Of a stretch of DNA of 64,000 bases, positions 32,426-40,977 are shown in pieces. The position numbers were made by a program, and so were the translations under genes. The stretch is from JAAXPZ01 sp965215705 (GTDB taxonomy: Bacteria; Campylobacterota; Campylobacteria; Campylobacterales; Sulfurovaceae), in contig CBDCEE010000003.1 in assembly GCA_965215705.1 (NCBI GenBank), forward strand, positions 1,302,001-1,366,000, read 5' to 3'. How positions within the stretch are numbered: position 1 is the stretch's first letter; each line of letters opens with the position of its first letter. The notes under the pieces were generated by a model that had not been told where the DNA came from, searched no databases, and worked only from the letters and a program-made list of their open reading frames with translations.

Positions 32426-35400
32426 TTATCGAAGTATTTCTTTTTTTAACTCTTTGATTGTAGTATAGCCTGCAATATTTCCGCAAGAATAATGATAGTC
32501 TGTTCCTCGTATAATAGGGTGCATTCCAAGATCAGAAAGTGACTCCACAACAATACAGCTATCTTCTGTCATTAGATTTGCATCAAGTAGAATATGACTA
32601 TACTCTTTTTGCTCTACAATCTCTACTAGTCGCTCCATCTCACCTATATGATCTACCTCATAACCAAGCTTCTCTAGAATACTCTTGTGTATTTTATAAA
32701 TTAGCATATTATGTGTATATACGAGAATAGCCATTGGACCTTTTTCATCTATACTGCTCTCTTTCTCAGATACCTCTTCAGCGAGCAATACTTTTTCATC
32801 AGTAAAAGAGGTTTTATTTTCAGATACTACCTCAACTTTATTGAGTGTCTCTTTTTCTGTTAATATCTCTTCAAGAAGAGCGAGTTCATTTACGCTATCA
32901 CCGCGTATAGCCTCTGAACCATTATAATATTGACTAAGTACTCTCTTTAGATTTCCTATATCAATTGGTTTTGAGAGATAATCATCCATCCCTGCCTGCA
33001 GATATTTTTCTCTATCACCCTGCAGTGCATTTGCGGTCAAGGCGATGATAGGTGTATGCTCAACTCCTTCTCCTTCTTCCCAGGCGATAATCTCCTGCGT
33101 TGCCTCTATACCACCAAGCACAGGCATTTGAATATCCATCAGTATCATATCATATATAGTAGATTGGCGCCGCTCTACTGCCTCTCTTCCATTATTTGCA
33201 ATCTCAATATCTGCTCCCAAGTTTTTAATAATTTCACTGATCAGCTTTTGATTGATCACATTGTCTTCTACCACAAGGAGATGTGCTCCATGAAAGGAAA
33301 CTTCTTTTGTTCTTGTCTCTTTTTTAGGTACCCCTTCAGTACTAGTACTGGTACTAGTGCTCTGTCCGATACCCAGATAAGCTTTTTCAAGTGCTTTCGT
33401 TATTTTAAGAATATTGAGAGGTTTATAGATAACACTGTCTACACTATCCAGCAGTGTCCTAGCCTCATCACTGTATGCGATATAAGTGAGTACAATCGTA
33501 TGTTTGGCCATACTTGTGATCAGTCCTATATTGTCACGGGTCTCAATAAATGAATAATCTGAAATAACAACATCATAACTCTTGACGACTTCCGGATCTA
33601 AACTACTAAATTCTTCTAGAATAGCACCCGTCGATTTCATATATTTAGTCAGATTTATTTCTACCGTTTTTCTTGGTGTACCTAGAGGCTTAAAATAGCC
33701 TACCTTCAGCCCATCATATTGATAACTGATATCCTCATGGGTATTCCCTCTTTCAAAGATAAGGGTAAAGTAAAACTCTGCGCCCTTACCTACTTCACTC
33801 TTAAGTTCTAACTTTCCACCCATTCTCTCTACCAAACTACTGGTAATCGTAAGCCCAAGTCCGGTACCACCGAACTCTCTAGTCGTACTGATATCTGCTT
33901 GTGAAAATGCATGGAAGATATGCTCTTGTTGCTCAGGACTGATACCCAAACCATTGTCTTTGACACTAAAGCGTACCGTTACATCTTTGATAGTTTCATC
34001 AATTTTATCCACGGAGACATTTACTGTACCTCGATAATCTGTAAATTTCATAGCATTACCGATAAGGTTTGTCATGACCTGAGAGAGCTTGGTCGGATCA
34101 CCCATTAGATGTGGTAATACAGGATCAATAAAGGTTGTGTATTCGATCTTTTTATCAGATGCTTTAGTCTCATGTGGCTCCACCGCATCGTTGAGTGTAT
34201 CAATTGTATCAAATGAGATATGCTCCAAATCCATTTTGTCTGCTTTAATCTTGGAGAGATCCAGGATATCATTCACAATCTTCAGCAGGCTGCTTGAGCT
34301 GGTCTTTACTACATCGAGAAACTCATTCTGTTCATTATCAAGTTTTGTTCCCTCCAGCAACTGTGTAAAGCCAAGGATACCATTGAGCGGTGTACGGATC
34401 TCATGTGACATATTTGCCAAAAACAGGTCTTTGGCCTTTTCCGCCTCAATTGCCTGCTCTCGTGCTTCATGTGCCTCTTGTGTCGTCTTCGCCAAAAATC
34501 GATAGGTAGCAACAGTATCGCCTTTTTTAATGATACTATCTAGCTCTTCTTGTCTTTCTTCATCTAAATTACTAACCATATCTCTCAGTGCACTTTCAAG
34601 TGCCTTTTTCTCTCTGGCCGCAGTACTAAATGTCCGCAGGAGGAAGATCAGTGCAAGCAGTGCAAATAGCATAGCCAGCCCATACTGAGTCATATCCTTT
34701 TTGACAGTAGTGATACTTTTATCCAGAGTATGATGCATTGCTGTATAAAGCATCTTCTTGACTATATATACTTTTTTCAATAAAAGCGTGTATGTTTTCA
34801 CAATATCATCAGGTACGATATCATATTTTGCATCCAGTGCATGACTAAAGATACTGGCTCTAAGCACCTCTATCTTATCTAACTCTTTGTCTCCCTCATA
34901 AAGCTTGAGAATTTTCTCTGACAAATCTTTATCTGGCAGCATCTCCATAGAGGGGAAAATATCATGAGAGACCAAAGTCTCCCAGAAGTGGATATTTGTA
35001 TCATCTAGTTTTTTTTTGCTTCTTGTAACATAAGAGAGAAAGGAGCGCTCATCTCCTATATTTTCAATACTCTTTACTGTCTCTGTAAAAGCCTGCATAT
35101 ATCCCTTCAGCTCTTCTTTTAAGGGTACTGTCTTTAGGTTATGTACTATTTTTACAAGTGGCTCAGATACTTCTTTATGGTATACAATATTGAAAATAGA
35201 ATCATAGTTTCCACTTAATGCATCAATTCCGGAGCGTGCTTCTACAATACTCTTTGAAACTGTATCCATAATACGTTCATACGGTTTTAGTATCTGTTCT
35301 TCTGCAGTAAGGGTAGAAAGTTTTTGAAATGCCCCATCTACCCAGATACGACTTGTTTTAAGTTTTTCTACATTTTCAACACCAGAAGAGGCAAGATATA

Positions 35401-35590
35401 ATGCACTATTCAGTTTTTCTTCATTCATATTTTCTATATTGCTACCTATCTCATTGGCAAGGTCTATATAGTTCTGACTGGTCTGTATCGTTTGATATTT
35501 CTCAAAACTATGATAGGTAAAATATGCCAATCCTACAATGATCAATACCAGTGGTATGAATAGGAGATAAAATAAAAATTTTGATTTCAT
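32426..35590 (-). CDS. NIT-domain hybrid sensor histidine kinase
   Basis: A 1054-residue membrane kinase. Two membrane helices (about 6-26 and 305-322) bracket a periplasmic all-helical domain with NSALYLASSG...R.WVDGAF, the pattern of the NIT nitrate/nitrite-sensing domain. Then come a coiled linker, HisKA with ANMSHEIRTP (His396), an HATPase domain with NLIGNAMKF and FGGTGLGL, a degenerate receiver-like segment (about 625-740), a receiver with LVVEDN and phosphoacceptor Asp819, and a second divergent receiver at the C-terminus (ILVYTHN...HILLDANL). It is last in an operon behind three secreted PilJ-like proteins, which are candidate ligand-binding partners. No dedicated output regulator is adjacent. 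Confidence 0.9.
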   Translation of the reverse strand: MKSKFLFYLLFIPLVLIIVGLAYFTYHSFEKYQTIQTSQNYIDLANEIGSNIENMNEEKLNSALYLASSGVENVEKLKTSRIWVDGAFQKLSTLTAEEQILKPYERIMDTVSKSIVEARSGIDALSGNYDSIFNIVYHKEVSEPLVKIVHNLKTVPLKEELKGYMQAFTETVKSIENIGDERSFLSYVTRSKKKLDDTNIHFWETLVSHDIFPSMEMLPDKDLSEKILKLYEGDKELDKIEVLRASIFSHALDAKYDIVPDDIVKTYTLLLKKVYIVKKMLYTAMHHTLDKSITTVKKDMTQYGLAMLFALLALIFLLRTFSTAAREKKALESALRDMVSNLDEERQEELDSIIKKGDTVATYRFLAKTTQEAHEAREQAIEAEKAKDLFLANMSHEIRTPLNGILGFTQLLEGTKLDNEQNEFLDVVKTSSSSLLKIVNDILDLSKIKADKMDLEHISFDTIDTLNDAVEPHETKASDKKIEYTTFIDPVLPHLMGDPTKLSQVMTNLIGNAMKFTDYRGTVNVSVDKIDETIKDVTVRFSVKDNGLGISPEQQEHIFHAFSQADISTTREFGGTGLGLTITSSLVERMGGKLELKSEVGKGAEFYFTLIFERGNTHEDISYQYDGLKVGYFKPLGTPRKTVEINLTKYMKSTGAILEEFSSLDPEVVKSYDVVISDYSFIETRDNIGLITSMAKHTIVLTYIAYSDEARTLLDSVDSVIYKPLNILKITKALEKAYLGIGQSTSTSTSTEGVPKKETRTKEVSFHGAHLLVVEDNVINQKLISEIIKNLGADIEIANNGREAVERRQSTIYDMILMDIQMPVLGGIEATQEIIAWEEGEGVEHTPIIALTANALQGDREKYLQAGMDDYLSKPIDIGNLKRVLSQYYNGSEAIRGDSVNELALLEEILTEKETLNKVEVVSENKTSFTDEKVLLAEEVSEKESSIDEKGPMAILVYTHNMLIYKIHKSILEKLGYEVDHIGEMERLVEIVEQKEYSHILLDANLMTEDSCIVVESLSDLGMHPIIRGTDYHYSCGNIAGYTTIKELKKEILR

Positions 35591-35605
35591 ACTATTCTCT
35601 CCTCT

Positions 35606-36364
35606 TTATTGATTTTTACTATGATATATACTGAGTTTTTCTAGTGTTATCTGTATATTTCTACTGGATATAGACAATAAGGCCGGAGCTTTCACGGAAT
35701 CAACCTTATTTAAATACGCTTGCATCGCATACCAAGATCTGTTAAGGTATATTTTAGTCTCTCTTAGCTCATCACCATAACTATACTGGTTGAGTTTTTT
35801 TAAATCCTCTTGAAAGATTTTTACCATTTTTTTCATATTCCTTCTATAGGATAGGTCCTTTACATTAATACCTATGGCTACATAATACTTTGCTATATTT
35901 CCAAGCAGTGTAGACATTTCTCTGGTAAGCATAAGCATCTTCTCCTCTTTGGAGAAACTATAACTATGATGTTTTGATATACTTTTGGACCCCTCAACAA
36001 AGATCTCGCTGAAGCCAACCATAGATTCAATCCCGTCGGAAGTACTCTTATCATTTAACAGCTCAATAATTTGTGCTTTTTGTGTAGCAAAGTAGCTTAA
36101 AATACCTTTTGTCTTTTTGTCTTTTGTATGGGTTGCTATAGCCTTAATATTATTATCCAATACTTTTAGATTATTATAGACCCTCTTTCTAAAAGATCTC
36201 TTTTGAGGATATACATAGCTCAGAAGATAATCCTTAGCGATCTCTTGTGTACTATACTGTACTCCTTCAGAAGCCTCTAGCACAACTACATCGCTTCGTA
36301 CTGCAGCTTCCAACCATACAGCAATACCTATCCATAAGATAAGGTAAGTGAGTATATGTTTCAT
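35606..36364 (-). CDS. Secreted PilJ-like helical sensor protein 3
   Basis: A 252-residue exported protein (signal ending LEAA) that is all helical with no further membrane segment. It keeps the spacing of the PilJ/NarX-type N-terminal domain: EGVQYSTQEIAKDYLLSYV near residue 35 and a second related unit (MSTLLGNIAKYYVAIG) near 155, so two tandem units. The QRMLS-type signature is lost, unlike in its relative at 37178. It is directly upstream of the hybrid kinase (15 bp). Confidence 0.7.
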   Translation of the reverse strand: MKHILTYLILWIGIAVWLEAAVRSDVVVLEASEGVQYSTQEIAKDYLLSYVYPQKRSFRKRVYNNLKVLDNNIKAIATHTKDKKTKGILSYFATQKAQIIELLNDKSTSDGIESMVGFSEIFVEGSKSISKHHSYSFSKEEKMLMLTREMSTLLGNIAKYYVAIGINVKDLSYRRNMKKMVKIFQEDLKKLNQYSYGDELRETKIYLNRSWYAMQAYLNKVDSVKAPALLSISSRNIQITLEKLSIYHSKNQ

Positions 36365-36373
36365 CTAAGATGC

Positions 36374-37168
36374 CTATTTCTTTTTAGATTTATTTTTTAT
36401 CAAAGCACCGATATACTTTTGCATTTTCTTCTCAATCTTCTTACTGGTATCATAGACAATTAATGGAAGATCTCCATCTTCAATATCCAAGTAGAACTGA
36501 TGTACTATTTTCCAGCCTTTCTCTATCTTATTGACAAGTCGATTCATATCCGGTGTATTCTCAGGATAAGCTTTCATCAGTTCAAGACCCTTTTGAAAAG
36601 CATTTACAGACTGCTTCATATGCTTGACTGTATTTTTATCCTTAATCCCTGATTTATAAGCAATATAGTATTTCGCAATTTGTATCACATGATAACGTTG
36701 TCCCTTGAAGCCTAACTTGGTCCCCCCTTTTTTCTTTTCAAAGGTTTTTGCAATACTGAAACTACCTTCTGATATGGCTTCAGCCAAATCAATAATTTCC
36801 TGAGCATTTTCGAGGCTGTATGGTTCTTTCAAGAGATCGCCGATATCCTCCCTATTGGACTCTATAAAAAGCAAAAGATTTTTAGTCTTTGGATCATTGA
36901 TCGAGTCATTTAGTTTTTTAAGTTTTGCATCAAATTGCTTGAGCGACTTCGTCAACTCTTTTTCTGCTTTAGTCGTAGCAATATCATTCCCTACATATAA
37001 ATATGCCTTTGCTACTTGCTGTATCATTACTCTTGATGACATGGCTACCTTAAACATTTTTAGCATAGATACATCTGTTTTCACATTTACATTTTCTGTT
37101 TCTACTGCTGAAAGCGACATTGTCATCGCCACAACTACTACCAATACGCTTTTTATCATTTTCTTCAT
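36374..37168 (-). CDS. Secreted PilJ-like helical sensor protein 2
   Basis: A 264-residue exported protein with a cleavable signal (ending LSAVE). Two helical units follow: MSSRVMIQQVAKAYLYVGND near residue 45 and KGQRYHVIQIAKYYIAYKSG near 160, each ending with an MxxSVxxFxKGL-like helix. It is a paralog of the proteins on both sides (10 bp gaps) by order of elements rather than by strong identity. Lysine-rich C-terminus. Probably periplasmic. Confidence 0.7.
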   Translation of the reverse strand: MKKMIKSVLVVVVAMTMSLSAVETENVNVKTDVSMLKMFKVAMSSRVMIQQVAKAYLYVGNDIATTKAEKELTKSLKQFDAKLKKLNDSINDPKTKNLLLFIESNREDIGDLLKEPYSLENAQEIIDLAEAISEGSFSIAKTFEKKKGGTKLGFKGQRYHVIQIAKYYIAYKSGIKDKNTVKHMKQSVNAFQKGLELMKAYPENTPDMNRLVNKIEKGWKIVHQFYLDIEDGDLPLIVYDTSKKIEKKMQKYIGALIKNKSKKK

Positions 37169-37177
37169 CTTCTCTCC

Positions 37178-37954
37178 TTATTTGATCGTGTTTACATAAA
37201 GCTCAGTTAACTCATTTGCATATTTGAGCATCTTATCGGATTTCTTGCTTACTATTATAGGGACATAATTGTCAGACTCATTCATCACCTGGAAAAAACG
37301 ATAAATCTTTTTCATTTTTGTAAGTTTCTTTTGCATCTCTGCACCAGCCAACTCTGCTTTCCCAAGAAAATTCAAAGTGTCTGCAAAGATTATCATGGTA
37401 CCCTTCATACTCTTTTCAATAAAATCTGATGTCACGCCCATGGTTTTCAAAAGATAAATAGCATTTATCTTTTGTGATATTGCTCGCAATCCTCCTATTT
37501 TATTGAGTATCTCTGTAGATTTCTTTCCAGACTTTTTCTGGAGTGCTAAAACAATCTGATGTGAAGCTGACTTTAGCTTAATCGCTTTACGAAGATACTC
37601 CTCTCCTTCTGTTTTCTTAAAGGGGTTGGATGTCATCGTTTTGATAACTGCAAAGTTTTTTTCAACTTCAGAAAACAGTGACTGTGTCTTTGTATCTTTG
37701 ACATATGTCACAAGTGCTGCTTCCGACTCTTTAAAATTTTTAAGACTCTCCTCCATACTCTTTTTTGGATCTTTATATTCACTTTCCATAGAGAGCATCA
37801 CATAATCCTTTAGTATACGATAAGAAAGCATTCTCTGCTTACCTGCCGTATCAATAGCCTGACCTATACTAGATATCTCAACTGCCGAGACTGCCATGGT
37901 GATGACAAGGAATATCCATATGATTTTATGTGATAGGTTTGGTTTCATTCGCAT
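37178..37954 (-). CDS. Secreted PilJ-like helical sensor protein 1
   Basis: A 258-residue exported protein that best keeps the family signature: IGQAIDTAGKQRMLSYRILKDY near residues 28-49 matches the INxAGRQRMLSQR motif of the PilJ/NarX N-terminal domain, and a second copy (LRAISQKINAIYLL) lies near 150. No kinase, HAMP or methyl-accepting domain follows, so the ligand-binding module stands alone. First gene of the four-gene operon; AAGGAGAGTG precedes the start, and AT-rich promoter DNA lies at 37955-38070. Confidence 0.75.
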   Translation of the reverse strand: MRMKPNLSHKIIWIFLVITMAVSAVEISSIGQAIDTAGKQRMLSYRILKDYVMLSMESEYKDPKKSMEESLKNFKESEAALVTYVKDTKTQSLFSEVEKNFAVIKTMTSNPFKKTEGEEYLRKAIKLKSASHQIVLALQKKSGKKSTEILNKIGGLRAISQKINAIYLLKTMGVTSDFIEKSMKGTMIIFADTLNFLGKAELAGAEMQKKLTKMKKIYRFFQVMNESDNYVPIIVSKKSDKMLKYANELTELYVNTIK

Positions 37955-38070
37955 TCACTCTCCTTATTAATATAATATAACTTTAATGCTAATACTCTAA
38001 AAGCTGCATAATAAGAAAAGTGTAGCGTAAAAATGTCAAAAAAGGAAGTACTATGTCAAAATATAAGTTT

Positions 38071-38301
38071 TTAATATACTTTGTTACAGGATTTCTTTTT
38101 ACAGTAAGATTTTTTGAGTACAAATTTGAAGATAATATCCTTGGTCATCAATGCCAGGCAGTAGACCCAGAGGATATCGATGTAGACGTTTGATTTATAG
38201 TCCAGTCCATAAAGTAGCACCGGATAGCCTATGAGTACAAAGTACTTGATGTAGTAGAAGAACAGTATCCCTCCTCCATAGAGCTCTTTGAGAAATTTCA
38301 T
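38071..38301 (-). CDS. Small membrane protein
   Basis: A 76-residue protein with two hydrophobic segments (about residues 12-32 and 43-58) and a C-terminal Lys/Cys-rich tail (KKSYCKKKSCNK). Its start codon overlaps the stop of the MIP18-family gene, so it is translationally coupled. Family unknown; the cysteines could bind metal. Confidence 0.65.
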   Translation of the reverse strand: MKFLKELYGGGILFFYYIKYFVLIGYPVLLYGLDYKSNVYIDILWVYCLALMTKDIIFKFVLKKSYCKKKSCNKVY

Positions 38302-38618
38302 TAGCTTGGAAGCACACCGGCAAGGGCTTGTTTGACATTGTCATGTGCCATAGAGATATTCCACTCAGGCTCCCAGACCACCTCAACCTCTACTTCACCT
38401 ACGCCTCGGATCTTCTCCACTGCTTCTTTGACCCACTGGGTGATCATCTGGTGCAGGGGGCAGGCACGGGTCGAGAGTGTCATGATCACTTTGACGTTGC
38501 ACGCCTCATCAATGATCGCATCGTAGATCAATCCCATCTCAAAAAGGTTGAATCCTACTTCGGGATCGATCACTGTACTGGTGGCTAAAAATACCTGTTC
38601 TTTTTCTATAGTACACAT
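38301..38618 (-). CDS. MIP18/DUF59 iron-sulfur cluster maturation protein
   Basis: A 105-residue SufT/PaaD-type protein. STVIDPEVGFNLFEMGLIYD and the reactive-cysteine segment STRACPLHQMI fit the DUF59 family, which assists Fe-S cluster assembly or repair. It lies in an FNR-box-controlled run with the DUF2249 and heme-copper-like genes, suggesting cluster repair under low oxygen or NO stress (inference). Confidence 0.85.
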   Translation of the reverse strand: MCTIEKEQVFLATSTVIDPEVGFNLFEMGLIYDAIIDEACNVKVIMTLSTRACPLHQMITQWVKEAVEKIRGVGEVEVEVVWEPEWNISMAHDNVKQALAGVLPS

Positions 38619-38649
38619 AGCTATTCCTTGTATTATTTTATTTCGGTTC

Positions 38650-38664
38650 CTGAGCTTGTCGAAG
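38650..38664 (-). repeat. CTTCGACARGCTCAG repeat arm
   Basis: Exact CTTCGACAAGCTCAG on the minus strand, two bases beyond the stop codon of the heme-copper-like gene. Confidence 0.65.
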
Positions 38665-38666
38665 GA

Positions 38667-39929
38667 TTATTCTCCTGTTGCTCTACTCTCTAATTCTTTT
38701 CCAAAAGAGAGCATGAATTTGACGCTACTTAGCATAAATCCTGCTCCCACCACCAACAGTGACACACCGCCTTTGAACAGTGTCTCACTACCAAACAATA
38801 ATCCGATGCCTGCAATGACCATACCCACCGTAGAGAACCAAAACTGATAATCTGCTTTTCTGGCAGGAAACATCTCATGCAGCATCGGTACTTTTTCTTT
38901 GCCGACCAAGGGACTGTATCGTTCAAACCAGACCAAAAAAGGTACGATCTTGTAGAGATGTCCATTGACCAAAAAAGCGACAAATCCCATGATCAGAAAC
39001 CAAACTGCTGCCAATAGTATCTGCTCACTGTCCACAAGCAGTGTCAGGATACCCAGCAGTGCACTGAGGGTCAAAGAAGCATAGCCTACATACATAGACT
39101 TCGCATAGATATCATGGGCTTTTCTGGCTCTGGTCTGGTAGATGATGCTTATCTGATAGATATAAAATCCTACCGCCACATACATCACGACCATCGCCAC
39201 ATATGCCAAAAAAGACCAATCTATTATCGTAGCAAAAAGGTGCAGAGACACACCCCCTGTCATCAGCCAGAAAGAACGCTCCACGGGACTCCAGTCAAAG
39301 CCATGAGAGAGCCCAAACATCGGAAGCAGGATCATCGAAAGTCCGATAATTGTCAGTGTCACATACCCACCTAGTACCAGCACCACATGGGTACCGATCC
39401 AGCGGTTGATATCCAGTGCCGTATCACCGCCGATGGCTAGAGACATCAAAAAACCTATCACAATCGCAATGGTGAGGAAGATATTGGATGCCAATACACT
39501 CTTGACTGTCAGTGTCACTCGTTCTGCTCTTTTCAGCGTCAGCAGTGTCTCTGCAAGGAAAGTCACCATCGACACCAGCACTAGGAGCCCACCATAGGGC
39601 AAGACCACAGGTAGCCACCAGAAGCCTACGACCATCAGTAGTGTGCCTACCAGCAGTGCCGGGAAGATAACGTAATACATATCCACCGAAAAATGCCCTA
39701 CTTCGACCACTACAGGTACCAGCTGCGCCATCGCTCCAAAGATCACCATCATCACAAAACCCAGCATGAACCAGTGTGCCCATCCGACGATAGCAAAGTC
39801 TAAATGCCCATTATTGGGATGCAAAAACAGCAGAAACAGCGTACCCAAAAAATAGAAGATCGCACCCGTCATAAAGAAAGGTTCGATCATTTTAAATGGG
39901 GGTGCAAAATCCTTGGAGATATTAAACAT
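38667..39929 (-). CDS. Polytopic membrane protein, heme-copper oxidase I / NnrS-like
   Basis: A 420-residue protein with about 12 membrane helices and histidines placed in or near several of them (GWAHWFML, GTHVVLVLGGY, GLSHGFDW, HLFATI, NGHLYKIVPFLVWFERYSPLVG). This resembles heme-copper oxidase subunit I relatives and NnrS-type proteins, but the full oxidase metal-site pattern is not evident. It sits between the DUF2249 protein and the MIP18 protein downstream of an FNR box. A role in NO or oxygen handling is likely but not proven. Confidence 0.7.
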   Translation of the reverse strand: MFNISKDFAPPFKMIEPFFMTGAIFYFLGTLFLLFLHPNNGHLDFAIVGWAHWFMLGFVMMVIFGAMAQLVPVVVEVGHFSVDMYYVIFPALLVGTLLMVVGFWWLPVVLPYGGLLVLVSMVTFLAETLLTLKRAERVTLTVKSVLASNIFLTIAIVIGFLMSLAIGGDTALDINRWIGTHVVLVLGGYVTLTIIGLSMILLPMFGLSHGFDWSPVERSFWLMTGGVSLHLFATIIDWSFLAYVAMVVMYVAVGFYIYQISIIYQTRARKAHDIYAKSMYVGYASLTLSALLGILTLLVDSEQILLAAVWFLIMGFVAFLVNGHLYKIVPFLVWFERYSPLVGKEKVPMLHEMFPARKADYQFWFSTVGMVIAGIGLLFGSETLFKGGVSLLVVGAGFMLSSVKFMLSFGKELESRATGE

Positions 39930-39932
39930 GAT

Positions 39933-40274
39933 TTATCCGTGACAGTTTTTGTCTTCGAGATTTGCCTCTTCACTAGCACCAGATTTGTAGGTAAAGCTGA
40001 TCTTGACCAGTCCACCGTCAATCTCTTCATCGGTAATATTGAAGTTTTGGCCAATCTTATCCAGTAGTCCCATTGGTTTTTTGTGATTGATCATATCTAG
40101 TCTTTTACCCGGGGCATCAATCAGATTGAGTCCACTCATCGCATTGACCATTGGATCCGGAGGTCCACACTTGGACGTATCAAATTCAAACACTTGTGTC
40201 TCACCATCTTGATAGGTAAAGAATGGCACTGTCGCACCTGTAACTTCTATGGGGTCTTTTTTTATTTCAGACAT
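39933..40274 (-). CDS. DUF2249-like protein
   Basis: A 113-residue cytoplasmic protein. FDTSKCGPPDPMVNAMSGL followed by INHKKPMGLLDKIGQNF matches the layout of DUF2249 (a ligand-binding or sulfur-carrier-like fold often next to NO-related and Fe-S genes). First gene of a four-gene FNR-box operon; AGGAGTAAAT precedes the ATG. Confidence 0.7.
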   Translation of the reverse strand: MSEIKKDPIEVTGATVPFFTYQDGETQVFEFDTSKCGPPDPMVNAMSGLNLIDAPGKRLDMINHKKPMGLLDKIGQNFNITDEEIDGGLVKISFTYKSGASEEANLEDKNCHG

Positions 40275-40298
40275 ATTTACTCCTATTCATTTTTTCGT

Positions 40299-40304
40299 AT
40301 TATA
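40299..40304 (-). promoter_or_regulatory. -10 element of the DUF2249 operon
   Basis: TATAAT on the minus strand. A start site 7 bp past it would lie 41.5 bp from the centre of the FNR box at 40327-40340. Confidence 0.7.
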
Positions 40305-40326
40305 GTCCTAACGGCTTTGGATAAGC

Positions 40327-40340
40327 TTGATATATATCAA
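40327..40340 (-). promoter_or_regulatory. FNR-type box of the DUF2249-MIP18 operon
   Basis: TTGATATATATCAA, a perfect TTGAT-N4-ATCAA palindrome. It overlaps the stop codon of the upstream siroheme synthase gene and is positioned for class II activation (-41.5). Confidence 0.8.
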
Positions 40341-40906
40341 GATTTGAACTCTTTTTTAAAATAGGTTGCTGTAAGCGATTCAAAATACTGCATACGCTCC
40401 TTGCCTTTGGGCATCTCACTACGTAATTGCTTCATCTTTTTGAGAAAGGCTCCGACACTCTCAGGGATGATCTTCTCAAAGTGTCTTCGTATATATTTGG
40501 CAAACGCAGGAGATGCACCACCCGTAGAGAATGCAATCGTCAAGTCATCACGTTTGACATAGGAGGGGAAGATAAAATCACAATAGTCCGTATTGTCCAC
40601 AGAGTTGACCAATATACGGCTACCTCTACTCTCTTCATAGATCGCTTTGTGTAGAGCCACCGTATCTGTCGCTACGATCACGATATCAAAGCCATTAATA
40701 TCTCCTACCTCATATGCCCTCTGATAAAGGATTAAGCCATGCTCCTTGATCAGTACTGCTGCTTCTGGACTCACTTCAGAAGTGACGACAGTGATCTCTT
40801 TGCTGAAGTCTACCAGTTTTTCAAGCTTCTCATGGGCGATCGCTCCACCTCCCACTACCAACACTTTTAGATCATTCATGGCCATGAACATCGGGAAAAA
40901 TGACAT
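40337..40906 (-). CDS. Siroheme synthase, precorrin-2 dehydrogenase/ferrochelatase (Met8/CysG-N type)
   Basis: A 189-residue enzyme that oxidises precorrin-2 to sirohydrochlorin and may insert iron. Rossmann start KVLVVGGGAIAHEKLEKLV, then VIVATDTVALHKAI, and SVDNTDYCDFIFPS and AFSTGGASPAFAKYIR, all family hallmarks. Serves both the siroheme nitrite reductase and the heme d1 route in this window. It has its own FNR-type box upstream (40964-40977). Confidence 0.92.
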   Translation of the reverse strand: MSFFPMFMAMNDLKVLVVGGGAIAHEKLEKLVDFSKEITVVTSEVSPEAAVLIKEHGLILYQRAYEVGDINGFDIVIVATDTVALHKAIYEESRGSRILVNSVDNTDYCDFIFPSYVKRDDLTIAFSTGGASPAFAKYIRRHFEKIIPESVGAFLKKMKQLRSEMPKGKERMQYFESLTATYFKKEFKS

Positions 40907-40963
40907 ACTGCTCCTTTAGCGTACCCTTGTCTCATACTGTAACATAAGTGAAAGAGATTTCAT

Positions 40964-40977
40964 TTGATACCTGTCAA
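40964..40977 (-). promoter_or_regulatory. FNR-type box of the siroheme synthase gene
   Basis: TTGACAGGTATCAA on the minus strand (plus strand TTGATACCTGTCAA). A -10 (TACAGT, 40941-40936) places a start site 41.5 bp from its centre. It overlaps the end of the upstream sensor gene. Confidence 0.7.
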
